From assembly GCA_022779485.1 (NCBI GenBank), contig JALFTC010000046.1:1-64000 (forward strand): a DNA stretch of 64,000 nucleotides, written 5' to 3'. The position numbers were made by a program, and so were the translations under genes. A model generated the notes under the pieces. The model did not search any database. It worked only from the letters and a program-made list of their open reading frames with translations, and was not told the origin of the DNA. Each line of letters starts with the position of its first letter. Position 1 is the stretch's first letter. Shown here piece by piece: positions 53,259 to 62,904 of the stretch. The DNA is from Ruminococcus sp. (GTDB lineage: Bacteria > Bacillota > Clostridia > Oscillospirales > Acutalibacteraceae).

Positions 53259-53267
53259 CTTTCTTAT

Positions 53268-54041
53268 TTACAACAAAGTTTTATAAAGCTCCGGCTTCCT
53301 GTCGGAACGGACATCAAACTTTTCTCTGTACAGATATGCGTCATTGTTTATATCAACAACAAGCAAATCCTGTATGTTGCTCCTGACAGCAATAATCTCT
53401 CCGTTGGGGTCAACAGCCATTGTATCTCCGCTGTAATATGCTTCGTCGTGAACGCCAACGCAGTTAACTCCCAAAACATAGCACTGGCTCTCTATCGCCC
53501 TCGCCTGTAAAAGAGTTTTCCAGTGGTGAGAACGGCTCTTTGGCCAGTTTGCCGGAACTACAATCACATCAGGTACATTTTTTAACCCTTGGAAAATCTC
53601 GGGAAAACGCAAATCGTAACAAATAAAGGTGGAAAAAATCATTCCGTCAATTACATATTGTGTAAGAATGTTTCCGCCCTTAAACTTTTCACCCTCGTAG
53701 CCATAGGAAAATGGGTGAATTTTTGCGTAGTCGCTGATTAGTTTACCGTCCCTGTCAACCACAGCATAACGGTTTTCGCAGTAATTTCCGCACTCCTTTA
53801 CATATCCAAAGCCAACTGCAATATTTTCCCTCTTGGCAATGCTTGACATAAGATTTATTGTGAAATTGTCACTTTCCTTAGTCCTTTCCGTATCCATAGA
53901 AAAGCCTGTAAAGCTCATTTCAGGGAAGAAAATTATTCGGCAGTCACTCTTTTTTGCTTCAACAATTTTCTTTTCCGCCACAGCAAGGTTATATTCCTTG
54001 TTGCACCAGTCAATATCACTTTGGAAAAGTCCAATCTTCAT
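53268..54041 (-). CDS. Carbon-nitrogen hydrolase (nitrilase superfamily, omega-amidase-like)
   Basis: 257 residues. Catalytic triad in place: Glu in FFPEMSFTGF, Lys in DYAKIHPFS, Cys in FICYDLRFPE. Also LVVDINN and a DPNGEIIAV segment. YafV/Nit2-type enzymes deamidate 2-oxoglutaramate or 2-oxosuccinamate; the substrate here is not proven. GAGGTGA precedes the ATG. Confidence 0.9.
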   Translation of the reverse strand: MKIGLFQSDIDWCNKEYNLAVAEKKIVEAKKSDCRIIFFPEMSFTGFSMDTERTKESDNFTINLMSSIAKRENIAVGFGYVKECGNYCENRYAVVDRDGKLISDYAKIHPFSYGYEGEKFKGGNILTQYVIDGMIFSTFICYDLRFPEIFQGLKNVPDVIVVPANWPKSRSHHWKTLLQARAIESQCYVLGVNCVGVHDEAYYSGDTMAVDPNGEIIAVRSNIQDLLVVDINNDAYLYREKFDVRSDRKPELYKTLL

Positions 54042-54180
54042 AATCTCACCTCAAAAAAATTATATATCAGTATATACCATAAAAGCAAGTGCAATGTGAA
54101 ATCTTGATGAAAAATGATGTAATTTCCATTTACACTACTAATTATTTGTGTTATTCTGTTATGAAGATGAGAGGTGTTTT

Positions 54181-55125
54181 ATGAAACATTCTAATAGAAA
54201 AAAGAAAAAATCAGGTAAACACAGCAAAAAGGCTGTAATTATAATAATTTCAATTATCCTTGCAATTTGCCTTGCACTTGGCGGAGGATTTGTTTTTTGG
54301 AAGATGACCCAAAGGGAGCCTACCACAAGGGATAACCACATTCAGGTTGCCACACAGACTGTGGAAAAGGACGAAAAAATCCTGATTCGCACAGAGGCAG
54401 GACAAGACCCTGTTTACATCAATGCTATTGAGGGTATGCCTAAAAACAGCTATGACGACAACGGCTTTTACACAGACGACTACGGTTTTAAGGCTTACAG
54501 TCACAACGGAAAGGAAATTTCCTCCGTTGGAATTGATGTCAGCTATATTCAGGGTGACATTGACTGGAAGGCTGTAAAAGCATCAGGAGTTGATTTTGCA
54601 ATGCTCAGGTGCGGTGGCAGAGGCTACGGCAGTAACGGTATTCTGTACAAGGACGAAACCTTCGAGAAAAATGCACAGGAGGCACTTGATGCCGGCATTG
54701 ACATTGGCGTTTACTTCTTTAGTCAGGCGATAACCGTTGAGGAGGCTTTGGAAGAGGCAGAATACACCCTTGAACTTATCAAGGACTACGACATAAAGTA
54801 TCCTGTTGCCTTTGACTGGGAGCATTATGAATTTGACGATGCAAGGACGGACACCCTTGATCGTGAAACCCTTACAAATATAGCAAGGAAATATTGTACA
54901 GAAATTGAAAAGGCAGGATACACCCCTGTGGTGTATGCAAACCGCAGTTTGCTTTACTACGAATATGACCTTGCAAAGCTTGCCGATTTGGAAGTCTGGC
55001 TTGCGTCCTACGAGGATTTGCCCGACTTTTACTATGACTTTGGTATGTGGCAATACAGCACCGAGGGTACAATAAACGGAATTGAAGGCACAGTTGACCT
55101 GAACATCTGTATGTATAAATATTAA
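54181..55125 (+). CDS. Membrane-anchored GH25 lysozyme
   Basis: 314 residues: basic N-terminus, one membrane helix (VIIIIISIILAICLALGGGFVFW), linker, then the GH25 domain: GIDVSYIQGDIDWKAVKASGVDFAMLR, YFFSQAITVEEALEEAEYTLELI, AFDWEHYEF (catalytic Asp/Glu) and QYSTEGTINGIEG. Cleaves the peptidoglycan glycan. The ATG at 54181 (GAGAGGTG upstream) is preferred to 54148. 13 nt upstream of luxS. Confidence 0.93.
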   Translation: MKHSNRKKKKSGKHSKKAVIIIISIILAICLALGGGFVFWKMTQREPTTRDNHIQVATQTVEKDEKILIRTEAGQDPVYINAIEGMPKNSYDDNGFYTDDYGFKAYSHNGKEISSVGIDVSYIQGDIDWKAVKASGVDFAMLRCGGRGYGSNGILYKDETFEKNAQEALDAGIDIGVYFFSQAITVEEALEEAEYTLELIKDYDIKYPVAFDWEHYEFDDARTDTLDRETLTNIARKYCTEIEKAGYTPVVYANRSLLYYEYDLAKLADLEVWLASYEDLPDFYYDFGMWQYSTEGTINGIEGTVDLNICMYKY

Positions 55126-55138
55126 GGAGTAAAACTAT

Positions 55139-55591
55139 ATGGAAAGAATAACATCATTTTCAGTTAACCACGACACACTTGAACCGGGGGTATATATTTC
55201 AAGGATTGACGGCGACATAACCACCTATGACCTGAGATTTATCAAGCCAAACACTCCCCCATACCTTGACATTGACGCAATGCACACCATTGAACACCTA
55301 TTTGCAACATATGCAAGAAACGACAGCCTGAAGGACAATGTAATCTACTTTGGCCCAATGGGTTGCAGAACAGGCTTTTATCTGTTAATGAGAAACACAA
55401 GTAACGAGGATGCCCTTGAATATATTAAAACAGTTATTATGGACTGCATAAATCACAAGGGTGAAATTCCCGGCTCAAAGAAAATCGAGTGCGGTAATTA
55501 TCTGGCGCATAATGCAGAAAAAGCTCATAATTCCCTCGTGGAATTCTATGACAGAATTAAAACTCTACAAGTAAACGATTTATTCTATTAG
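55139..55591 (+). CDS. luxS: S-ribosylhomocysteine lyase
   Basis: 150 residues. Zinc site HTIEH (His49, His53) and ECG (Cys118), with the catalytic Cys76 in MGCRTGFYL. Splits S-ribosylhomocysteine to homocysteine and DPD, the AI-2 precursor, recycling the methyl cycle. AAGGAG precedes the ATG. The mRNA may include the GH25 gene. Confidence 0.96.
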   Translation: MERITSFSVNHDTLEPGVYISRIDGDITTYDLRFIKPNTPPYLDIDAMHTIEHLFATYARNDSLKDNVIYFGPMGCRTGFYLLMRNTSNEDALEYIKTVIMDCINHKGEIPGSKKIECGNYLAHNAEKAHNSLVEFYDRIKTLQVNDLFY

Positions 55592-55684
55592 CGAAAAATA
55601 ACACAATTTATAGTGCATAATTCACAAAATAAATAAAATGCTCCTTAATTTGTAGCGGATTGTAACAAAGATTTATCAAAGTTA

Positions 55685-55712
55685 TTGCAAAATAGTTACG
55701 ATTTGATATAAT
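55685..55712 (+). promoter_or_regulatory. Candidate promoter of the G5-M23 peptidase
   Basis: TTGCAA, 16 nt, TATAAT, followed by GTAAC-type direct repeats (GTAACAGGATTTGTTAC near 55716) that could bind a regulator. Confidence 0.5.
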
Positions 55713-55761
55713 AAGTAACAGGATTTGTTACAAAACAGTTACAAATTAAGGAGATTTTTAT

Positions 55762-57183
55762 TTGAAAACTAAGTTTATCAGCCTAAACGGTTACACAGAA
55801 ATCGAAAATCTTAAAACCAGCAAAAAGGCAATCAAGAAGTTCAAAAATAGAAACAGAAAGAGAAATTTGGGAGTAAGCAGTATTATCCTTACTGTTCTTT
55901 ACTTCCTAATTATTGTTCCTGCAAAGGCAATCAAAAACTTCTCTTTAAAGGAATTTATAAATAGCCTTACACCAAAAAAGGTAATGCAGAATTTTGTTGT
56001 TCCTGTTACGGCGGTGGCTCTTCTTGTCCTCACCATTGGTTACTGGACAAATTACATTGACTTTGGTTTGGCTGTACAGTGTGGTGGAGAAACCTTTGCC
56101 TCTGTTTCAGACACAGGAGTAATTCAGCAGGCAAGGGAAATCACAAATGACAAGCTGAGTGAAGATGTTGACGCAAACTTCACACCGGTTTATCAGGTTA
56201 AAATGATGGGGGTTGAAGAAACATCAGCAACTGCAAATCAAGTGTCAAACGCAATGGTTTCCACCGACACTTCCATTTCCAATAACTGTGCCGGACTTTA
56301 CATCAACGAAAAGCTCATTGGCGCTTGTGATTCATATGATGAGTTAAATCAAGCCCTTGAGGAATTACTAAAGGACGACAAGGAATATTATGACGATAAA
56401 TCCGAAATAGGCTTTTACAACAATGTTGAGGTTAAAAAGGGAATCTTTAACAACAGCGATTTAAAGTCAGTTGATGAAATAATCAAAACAGCTAAGAGCA
56501 AAAAACTCCTTCAGGTGCTTGTAAAGACTGATGTTGTTTTGACCGAGAAAACACCTTACGACACCAAGGTAAAGTATGACAAGACGCAGGATTCTTCATA
56601 CAAAAAGGTTACCAAAAAGGGTGTTTGCGGTAAGCAAAAGACAACATACAGAATTTCCCTCATTGACGGAGTTCAGGTGGACGCTGTAATTACAGATGTT
56701 AAAACCATTAAAAAGCCTGTAACTAAGGTTGTTACAAAGGGCAAGGGCAGTGATACTTCCGAAGTATATACAAATGAAGTAAGCAGTGCCGGATTCATAT
56801 GGCCTGTACCCTCTGTACACACAATCTCCTCACCTTACGGATACCGTGAGGGCGGTGAGTTCCACACAGGACTTGACATAGCCGACGGCGACTGCTACGG
56901 TGCAACCATTGTTGCCTCAAAGGGCGGTACAGTTGAATGGGCCGGTTATGACGACAGCGGTTATGGTAACTATGTCATCATCAACCACGGCGACGGCTAC
57001 AAAACACTTTACGGTCACTGCTCCGCTGTATATGTAAGTCAGGGTCAGCAGGTATCGCAGGGTCAGTCAATTTGTGCAATCGGCTCAACAGGTCAGTCCT
57101 TCGGTAATCACCTACATTTTGAGGTGAGAACCGGCGACCAGAGAAGCGACAGACAAAACCCACTTAACTATGTTTCAAATTAA
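55762..57183 (+). CDS. M23 peptidase with G5 domain, membrane-anchored
   Basis: 474 codons from a TTG at 55762 (AAGGAG 8 nt upstream). Seen: cytoplasmic start with basic residues; one or two membrane helices (SSIILTVLYFLIIVPA, FVVPVTAVALLVLTIGYW); an outside region with a LysM-like spacing; G5 domain (about 258-335); M23 lysostaphin-like domain with zinc/catalytic residues His368/Asp372 and HLHFE (450-454). Cleaves peptide bridges of peptidoglycan. No close partner gene. Confidence 0.92.
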   Translation: MKTKFISLNGYTEIENLKTSKKAIKKFKNRNRKRNLGVSSIILTVLYFLIIVPAKAIKNFSLKEFINSLTPKKVMQNFVVPVTAVALLVLTIGYWTNYIDFGLAVQCGGETFASVSDTGVIQQAREITNDKLSEDVDANFTPVYQVKMMGVEETSATANQVSNAMVSTDTSISNNCAGLYINEKLIGACDSYDELNQALEELLKDDKEYYDDKSEIGFYNNVEVKKGIFNNSDLKSVDEIIKTAKSKKLLQVLVKTDVVLTEKTPYDTKVKYDKTQDSSYKKVTKKGVCGKQKTTYRISLIDGVQVDAVITDVKTIKKPVTKVVTKGKGSDTSEVYTNEVSSAGFIWPVPSVHTISSPYGYREGGEFHTGLDIADGDCYGATIVASKGGTVEWAGYDDSGYGNYVIINHGDGYKTLYGHCSAVYVSQGQQVSQGQSICAIGSTGQSFGNHLHFEVRTGDQRSDRQNPLNYVSN

Positions 57184-57745
57184 TACTGTCAATATAAGGG
57201 AATGACACTTCCACTTTGTCATTCTGAGGAAGTGAAACGACGGTCAAATCTGAAAGGATAGCAGTAGTGCAAAAAAACACATAATCAGGTTAGATAAAAT
57301 TTTAGAGTAAACAAAGGCTCCATCGGATGAGGGAGCTGTCGCCAAAGGCGACTGAGGGAGCGAAAAAGTAGTCAATACATCTTACTTTGTCTTTAGAATA
57401 CAGGGATTGAGTCATAACCACTAAATCAAACTCTCCTCTAAAGACAAAAATAGCAAAAGAGAACACTTTTTCCCTCCTTCCACCGCAAGCGGTCCCCCTC
57501 CCCCGTCTGGTGGAGGCTTTCTGTAACTAAAATTACCTACTCCTAAGCGTAAACACCTACAAAAAAGATAATATCTCATATTCATAGATTAACAACAGCT
57601 ACTGCCTAACCGAAATGGTTGGGCAGTTTTTTGTCGTATTTTACATTTTTCGCAACTGTTGATTGTAGAATTTTCCTATTTTATTTATGCGAAAAAAATG
57701 ATACAATCTTAGTATATAGGCATCTTAGCGAAAGGTAAGCAGACT
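57184..57745 (+). other. 562-nt repeat-rich spacer, no gene
   Basis: Contains GAATGACA / TGTCATTC (57200-57224) as a short hairpin with a downstream TGTCATTCTGAGGAAG-type stretch, then a 208-bp element (57313-57520, listed separately) and an AT-rich upstream region of the binding-protein gene. No reading frame of note. Confidence 0.7.
57313..57520 (+). repeat. Palindromic intergenic repeat element, about 208 bp
   Basis: The left end AAAGGCTCCATC and the right end GTGGAGGCTTT are imperfect inverted repeats; internal inverted pairs include CTTTGTCTTTAGA / TCTAAAGACAAA and a short GTCGCC / GGCGAC hairpin. A fragment of the right end recurs at 62741-62773. Typical of repeated elements seen in gut Firmicutes; no coding. 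Confidence 0.6.
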
Positions 57746-59326
57746 ATGAAGTACAACAAAAGTCTTTTTAAAGGAATTTTATCAATAATCACTGTTGTTT
57801 CCATATTATTTTTATGCGCCTGTGGTGGAGAAGAGGAATATATCACACCCAATACCACAAATTCATCGGAAACAGAAAACCCAAATAAAGTAACAATTTA
57901 CACCTATGTTGACCGTGAAAACGAGGATATGCACTACGACAATGACACTATGTTCTACTATCCTCTGCTGGATATGGCTCATATGTACAACGGCTACTGT
58001 ATGCTAAACGGAGAGGGCGAAAATGCAGTTTCTGTTGTAAAGTTTGATTCAAGGGACAGAATGATTCAGCAGATGTCCACCGAAATAATGGCAGGTGGCG
58101 GTCCGGATATTATCGTACTTGACAACGAACTTCCAATATCAAAGCTCATTGACCAAGGGGCTTTTGTGGATATTAACACCTTTATTGAAAATGACAAGTC
58201 GGAAAAAGCCCTCGATATGAAAAACTACAATCAAAGCCTGATGGACACCGGAGTTTATAACGGCAAAAGATATATGATGCCAATGCTGTACAAGCCTGAC
58301 ATCTTTATAACAAATACCTCTCTTATGAAGAAATACGGCATTGACAAAAACACAAAACCCACCTACAAAACCATAGGTGATGTTTTTGAAAAGCTACAAA
58401 ACAGTGAAAAAACTGTCAGCCTTTTGGAAGGCTACCAAAGCTCCAAGGAAATTTTGCTCCAGTACATAAACGACAATATTGACAAGGAAAAGCTGACAAC
58501 CTCCTTTGACACAAAGGAATTTAAGGAAACTGTTGAAACACTTAAAAAGCTTATAACAAAGGATATGAAGGGTGAAGATACCGAACATTCCGTTGACGAC
58601 AACACCTGCCTTTTTGCAAAGGGTTCCTTTAATACCGAAAGCGGAATTTACACCCCCATAAACTACGCTCTGTACAATATGCAGGGGATAAGCACAGACA
58701 CATTTATGAGCTACGACCTTGAACAAGTTACCCTTGAGGAATACGCAAACGAATTTTTTTCCTCCGAGGAGTTTGACCCCTTAAACGGCTGGGAGAATAA
58801 TCAAAAATTATTTGACGACTATGTTTACGAACAAGAAATGGATAACTTTGAAGACTATGTTGCAAACTCTGTGCAAACCACATTTATTGACGGAATTACA
58901 GAAAACAAGGATATTTCAAGGGGCATTGTAACCTGTGGCTTTATGATTAACGCCAACTCCGATAAGCAGGAAAAGGCGTACAAATTCATAAAATACTCCC
59001 TTGGGGAGAGGATGCAAAGGTTTATCTCCTACGATACAACCTACGGCGAAACCTACAACCTGCCTGTGAACAACGAGGCATTCAAAAACGCCTACACCGA
59101 TATGAGGTATGAGGAAAATAAGGTAAACCACATCACCAAGGACAGCAGTTTTATGGAAAGATATATCAACCATATCAAAAACATAAATACCTTTGAAGTG
59201 AGGGACGGTTACTACAACGACAAGGTAATCGGAGATTTGACTGACGATTACCTTGAGGGTAAAATTTCCGTTGACAACTTTATTACCAACCTAAACTCCA
59301 AAACAAAAATCTATCTTTACGAATAA
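57746..59326 (+). CDS. ABC transporter substrate-binding lipoprotein (family 1, carbohydrate)
   Basis: 526 residues. Lipobox LCAC with Cys26 acylated; then the two-lobed periplasmic-binding-like fold: IMAGGGPDIIVLDNELPISKLIDQGAFVDI, NGKRYMMPMLYKPDIFITNTSL and ITKDSSFMERYINH. Binds a sugar or oligosaccharide outside. GAAAGG precedes the ATG. First gene of an operon with two permeases, but there is no ATP-binding gene. Confidence 0.9.
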   Translation: MKYNKSLFKGILSIITVVSILFLCACGGEEEYITPNTTNSSETENPNKVTIYTYVDRENEDMHYDNDTMFYYPLLDMAHMYNGYCMLNGEGENAVSVVKFDSRDRMIQQMSTEIMAGGGPDIIVLDNELPISKLIDQGAFVDINTFIENDKSEKALDMKNYNQSLMDTGVYNGKRYMMPMLYKPDIFITNTSLMKKYGIDKNTKPTYKTIGDVFEKLQNSEKTVSLLEGYQSSKEILLQYINDNIDKEKLTTSFDTKEFKETVETLKKLITKDMKGEDTEHSVDDNTCLFAKGSFNTESGIYTPINYALYNMQGISTDTFMSYDLEQVTLEEYANEFFSSEEFDPLNGWENNQKLFDDYVYEQEMDNFEDYVANSVQTTFIDGITENKDISRGIVTCGFMINANSDKQEKAYKFIKYSLGERMQRFISYDTTYGETYNLPVNNEAFKNAYTDMRYEENKVNHITKDSSFMERYINHIKNINTFEVRDGYYNDKVIGDLTDDYLEGKISVDNFITNLNSKTKIYLYE

Positions 59327-59337
59327 CAGGTGGCAAG

Positions 59338-60189
59338 ATGAAATTTGAGAAAAAACAAGTGGTCTGGGCATACATCTTCCTTTTGCCCTCATTAATAGGA
59401 ATTGCTGTTTTCTATGTAATACCCTACATTATGTGTGTTTACAGCAGTTTTGTTTCAAAGGGAAGCTTTGCAGGGCTTGACAACTACATAAAGCTCTTTC
59501 AAAACAAAGCATTTTTGTATGCTTTAAGGAACACAGTAATATTCACCGCAGTAGCAATCCCACTTTTGATGATAATATCCTTTTTAATTGCAAAGTTCCT
59601 TGCAAGTTTTAAGAAAATATCTGCCTTTTTCAGAAGTGCATACCTGATGCCCATTGTAATACCTGCCGCATCCCTTATCTATGTTTGGCAGTTACTTTTT
59701 GACGACTACGGCGTTGTAAACAACCTTCTGTCCTCACTTGGAATTGACACCGTTCAATTTTTCAGCAGTGGCTTTTCAATGGTGATGATTATAATAATCT
59801 ACATCTGGAAAAACTGCGGTTTTTGTGTGATACTTTTTACAGCAGGACTTGCAAATTTGCCAAAGTCGGTACACGAAAGTGCCTACCTTGAGGGTGCCGG
59901 TGGCTTTAAAACCACAATAAAAATCACACTTCCCCTTATCACCCCAACAACATTTTTTGTATTCTTAATGGCGGTAATCAATTCCTTCAGAATGTTCAGG
60001 GAGTCCTTTTCCCTGTTTGGCACATATCCAAACGAAAACATTTACTTTTTGCAAAACTTTATCAACAACAACTACAACAACTTTAACTACCCACAGCTTT
60101 CATCCTCGGCTATTGTAATGTCACTTATTTTCATAGGACTAATGCTTATATTCTTCCTTTATGAACGCAAATCCGATTATCTGGAATGA
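59338..60189 (+). CDS. Sugar ABC transporter permease, MalF-like
   Basis: 283 residues, six membrane segments, with the EAA-type loop ESAYLEGAGGFKTTIKITLPLITPTT (G at +4). CUT1 family, working with the next permease and a separate ATPase (MsmK-type in many Firmicutes). 12 nt after the binding protein; the next gene overlaps it by 4 nt if its first ATG is used. Confidence 0.92.
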   Translation: MKFEKKQVVWAYIFLLPSLIGIAVFYVIPYIMCVYSSFVSKGSFAGLDNYIKLFQNKAFLYALRNTVIFTAVAIPLLMIISFLIAKFLASFKKISAFFRSAYLMPIVIPAASLIYVWQLLFDDYGVVNNLLSSLGIDTVQFFSSGFSMVMIIIIYIWKNCGFCVILFTAGLANLPKSVHESAYLEGAGGFKTTIKITLPLITPTTFFVFLMAVINSFRMFRESFSLFGTYPNENIYFLQNFINNNYNNFNYPQLSSSAIVMSLIFIGLMLIFFLYERKSDYLE

Positions 60190-60197
60190 GGAAAATA

Positions 60198-61031
60198 ATG
60201 AAAAAGAAACTTCAAATTAAAACCATACTAAAATATACACTTCTCATAATACTCACGGTAATTTTCCTTTTTCCTGTGGTATATATGATTATCAGCTCCT
60301 TTATGTCCGGCAAAGAGGTTATAGATATGCTGGACTTTACAACAGGCAGTTACGCATCTCTAAAATTATTTCCCGAGGATTTCTCCTTGGAGCAGTACTA
60401 CAAGGTGTTTTTCAGAAACAGCAAATACCTCAGCGAATTTTGGAACTCTGTTATCATCACACTTCCCACCGTTATAGGTCAACTTGTTGTTTCTTCCCTT
60501 GCAGCCTTTGCCTTTGGCAAGCTGAAATTCCCCGGCAGAGATAAAATTTTCTTTGTGTATATGATTTTACTTATACTGCCCATTCAAGTTACCCTTGTAC
60601 CAAGCTACTTTATGTATCAAAAAATCAATCTGCTGAACAATGTAATGAGCATAATTTTGCCCGGCACATTTTCAGCCTTTGGCATATGCCTGTTAAGGCA
60701 AAGCGTAAGGTATGTTTCCGACACCTCCATTGAGGCGGCAAGGGTTGACGGTGCGTCATACATAAGGATATTCTTTCAGATAATTTTACCCCAAATACGA
60801 GGCGGACTTATCTCCCTTGCTCTGCTCACATTTGTTGACACCTGGGGTGTGGTTGAACAACCCCTTATCTACTTTACCGACAAGGCAAAATACCCCTTGT
60901 CTGTTTCTCTGTCGGCAAGCACAGCAAACATAGACATCGTGTTCGCCTGTGGAGTAATGTTTATGATTCCTGCTTTAATCATCTATTTCTTGGGAGAAAA
61001 GGATGTGCGAAGCTCATTTTCGAGGATTTAG
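60198..61031 (+). CDS. Sugar ABC transporter permease, MalG-like
   Basis: 277 residues, six membrane segments, EAA loop EAARVDGASYIRIFFQIILPQIRGG. The ATG at 60198 has GAGGA 5 nt upstream; the ATG at 60186 overlaps the previous stop and is less well spaced. Partner of the MalF-like protein. Confidence 0.9.
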   Translation: MKKKLQIKTILKYTLLIILTVIFLFPVVYMIISSFMSGKEVIDMLDFTTGSYASLKLFPEDFSLEQYYKVFFRNSKYLSEFWNSVIITLPTVIGQLVVSSLAAFAFGKLKFPGRDKIFFVYMILLILPIQVTLVPSYFMYQKINLLNNVMSIILPGTFSAFGICLLRQSVRYVSDTSIEAARVDGASYIRIFFQIILPQIRGGLISLALLTFVDTWGVVEQPLIYFTDKAKYPLSVSLSASTANIDIVFACGVMFMIPALIIYFLGEKDVRSSFSRI

Positions 61032-61033
61032 AT

Positions 61034-61447
61034 ATGGAAAAGAAAAAGACATTTCACCAAAAATTCATAAGGGGAGTTATCGCCTTTGCTGCTATATTTT
61101 TCATCTTGCTTGGGGGATTAACATATTTTTCTGCAAGAATTGACTCTCTGCTGTACCCCACCGTCACAGCATCCTTTTCTAACACAGGCACACTACAAAA
61201 GCAGTCAGCCTACGAGGGCTACAACACCCTTGTGCCAAGTTCATCAATACACGGTGATGAAGTTTATTACCTTGTAAAGAACAGTCAGGGCAATTACATT
61301 GTAACCTCACAGCCTGTTGTGATATTGGACACAAACGGTGTTCAGACGGAAATCCAAAGGCTTGATGTGGGAATACTTACAATTTGCCACAGCAACAAGG
61401 ACATCAAGGTTGGAGATCAAGTACTGGTAAAGGCGGATACAATATGA
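61034..61447 (+). CDS. Small membrane-anchored protein, possible HlyD-like
   Basis: 137 residues: short cytoplasmic start, one membrane helix (GVIAFAAIFFILLGGLTYF), then a 100-residue outside beta domain (SASFSNTGTLQKQS, GYNTLVPSSSIHGDEVYYLV, QVLVKADTI). The end resembles the lipoyl/barrel of periplasmic adaptor proteins; assignment is weak. The stop overlaps the next ATG by ATGA. Confidence 0.6.
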   Translation: MEKKKTFHQKFIRGVIAFAAIFFILLGGLTYFSARIDSLLYPTVTASFSNTGTLQKQSAYEGYNTLVPSSSIHGDEVYYLVKNSQGNYIVTSQPVVILDTNGVQTEIQRLDVGILTICHSNKDIKVGDQVLVKADTI

Positions 61448-62739
61448 AAAAATCAAAAATTATTATTTTGGCTGTTGTTACGATTTCTTTACTTCTGTCC
61501 GTCCTAACCTTTACATCTGTTCTCAACAACTATAAGGTACAAAGCAAAAACACAATAAAAAGTCTGCAAAATGTTAAGTCTATGGGTAAATCAAGCTTTA
61601 CCGTAAAGGATTACGAAAACATTTTAGAAACCTACGAAGACCTTAATGACATAGCAATATGCGGTGACCTGGGCAGCAAAACCGTTAAGGACAAAACAGT
61701 AACACCTGTGCTGATAAACGAAAACTACCTTTCCTACAACAATTTTTCAGTTGAGGGCGATGGCATAACAGCGGAAATGATTAAAAATAACAGCAAAACC
61801 GCTGTTATAGGCAAAACCTTTGCAAAAAAGAATTTCTACGGAAAAACCGCCATTGGCAAAACCTTTAAGCTGGACGGAATAAGGTACAGGGTAACAGGAA
61901 TTTACGACGACAAAAACGATAAGCTTAATAACCTTTTCAAGGACGGAAAAGAGAGAATTTACATAAACTATTCCGCCTTTGATAATTACGAAAACCTAAC
62001 AATAGACACCATAAGCTGTATTGACAACACAAGGGCATCAAGGCAGTTTGACTATATGGGCATAGAAAACTTTAAAAGGGTTGATTTTGACGAAAGGAAT
62101 ATGGCGGTCAATGATTTTACCGTTATAATTTCATTTATCCTTACTGTGATTATTGCCATATATTTATTACGACTTTGGCTCTATTCCTTAGGCTCGACAG
62201 GAAGATTTTTAAAGGCAAGTCACAGCAAAAATTACCTGTTTCCAATGATAAAGCATAATTTTCCGTCACTTCTTTTAAGGCTGTTAGTTTTCCTTGCTCT
62301 TCCTGTTGGAATTTTCCTGCTGTTTATCCTCTGCTTTAGGAATTTTCACATTGTTTATAACTATATCGACACCGAAAATCTCTTTAGCGTTCCCCATATG
62401 CTGGATACACTTGGTGCAGTACTCGGCAAGGAACATACAACCCTTTTTGGCGGAAACACATACTTTACAAACCTGTATAACGGTACACTTTTAGTACTTC
62501 TTGGAATTACTCCTGTGATACTTTCACTATTCTTCTTTTTCTACTATCTGTTTTGCAGTATTTCAAAGGAGAGTAATTTGGCAAAATATATTGTTATTGC
62601 AGTTTTTTCAGCAGTAACAATTACTTCATTAATCGTAAGCCTTACAACAGGTCTTTCCTACTCTTTCCTTGAAATCTCCGCCCTGATAACAGGCATATTG
62701 ATTTTAAAGAGCATAAAGGGATATGTAATAAAAAAATAA
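61444..62739 (+). CDS. MacB/FtsX-like membrane protein without ATPase
   Basis: 431 residues: N-terminal membrane helix; an outside MacB-like periplasmic core domain (AVIGKTFAKKNFYGKTAIGKTFKLDGIRYRVTGIYDD); then 5-6 further helices in the last 190 residues. No ATPase gene is within reach. Coupled to the gene before it. It may assemble with the adaptor-like protein as a signalling or export unit, or be a relic; unknown. Confidence 0.7.
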   Translation: MKKSKIIILAVVTISLLLSVLTFTSVLNNYKVQSKNTIKSLQNVKSMGKSSFTVKDYENILETYEDLNDIAICGDLGSKTVKDKTVTPVLINENYLSYNNFSVEGDGITAEMIKNNSKTAVIGKTFAKKNFYGKTAIGKTFKLDGIRYRVTGIYDDKNDKLNNLFKDGKERIYINYSAFDNYENLTIDTISCIDNTRASRQFDYMGIENFKRVDFDERNMAVNDFTVIISFILTVIIAIYLLRLWLYSLGSTGRFLKASHSKNYLFPMIKHNFPSLLLRLLVFLALPVGIFLLFILCFRNFHIVYNYIDTENLFSVPHMLDTLGAVLGKEHTTLFGGNTYFTNLYNGTLLVLLGITPVILSLFFFFYYLFCSISKESNLAKYIVIAVFSAVTITSLIVSLTTGLSYSFLEISALITGILILKSIKGYVIKK

Positions 62740-62740
62740 C

Positions 62741-62773
62741 CCTCCCCCCTCTGGTGGAGGCTTGGTGTAACCT
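62741..62773 (+). repeat. Truncated right end of the 57313 repeat
   Basis: CCTCCCCCCTCTGGTGGAGG matches the right end of the element at 57313-57520 (one change), just after the stop of the MacB-like gene. Only the terminal about 33 nt remain. Confidence 0.6.
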
Positions 62774-62904
62774 AAACTGTCTGCTTGTAACAGTATGGCT
62801 CGGCATTACTTGGTATGATTGTTTCTTCAAGAAAATATTGAATAAATATCGGGACTGTGGCAAATCTTTTGCATTTACCACAGCCCCTCTTTTATTTCTC
62901 TTTT

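Noticed and set aside
62845..62890. Long hairpin GGGACTGTGGCAAA / TTTACCACAGCCCC
   Set aside because: Stem pairs with wobble only on the minus strand and lacks a clear T-run there, so it was not called a terminator.
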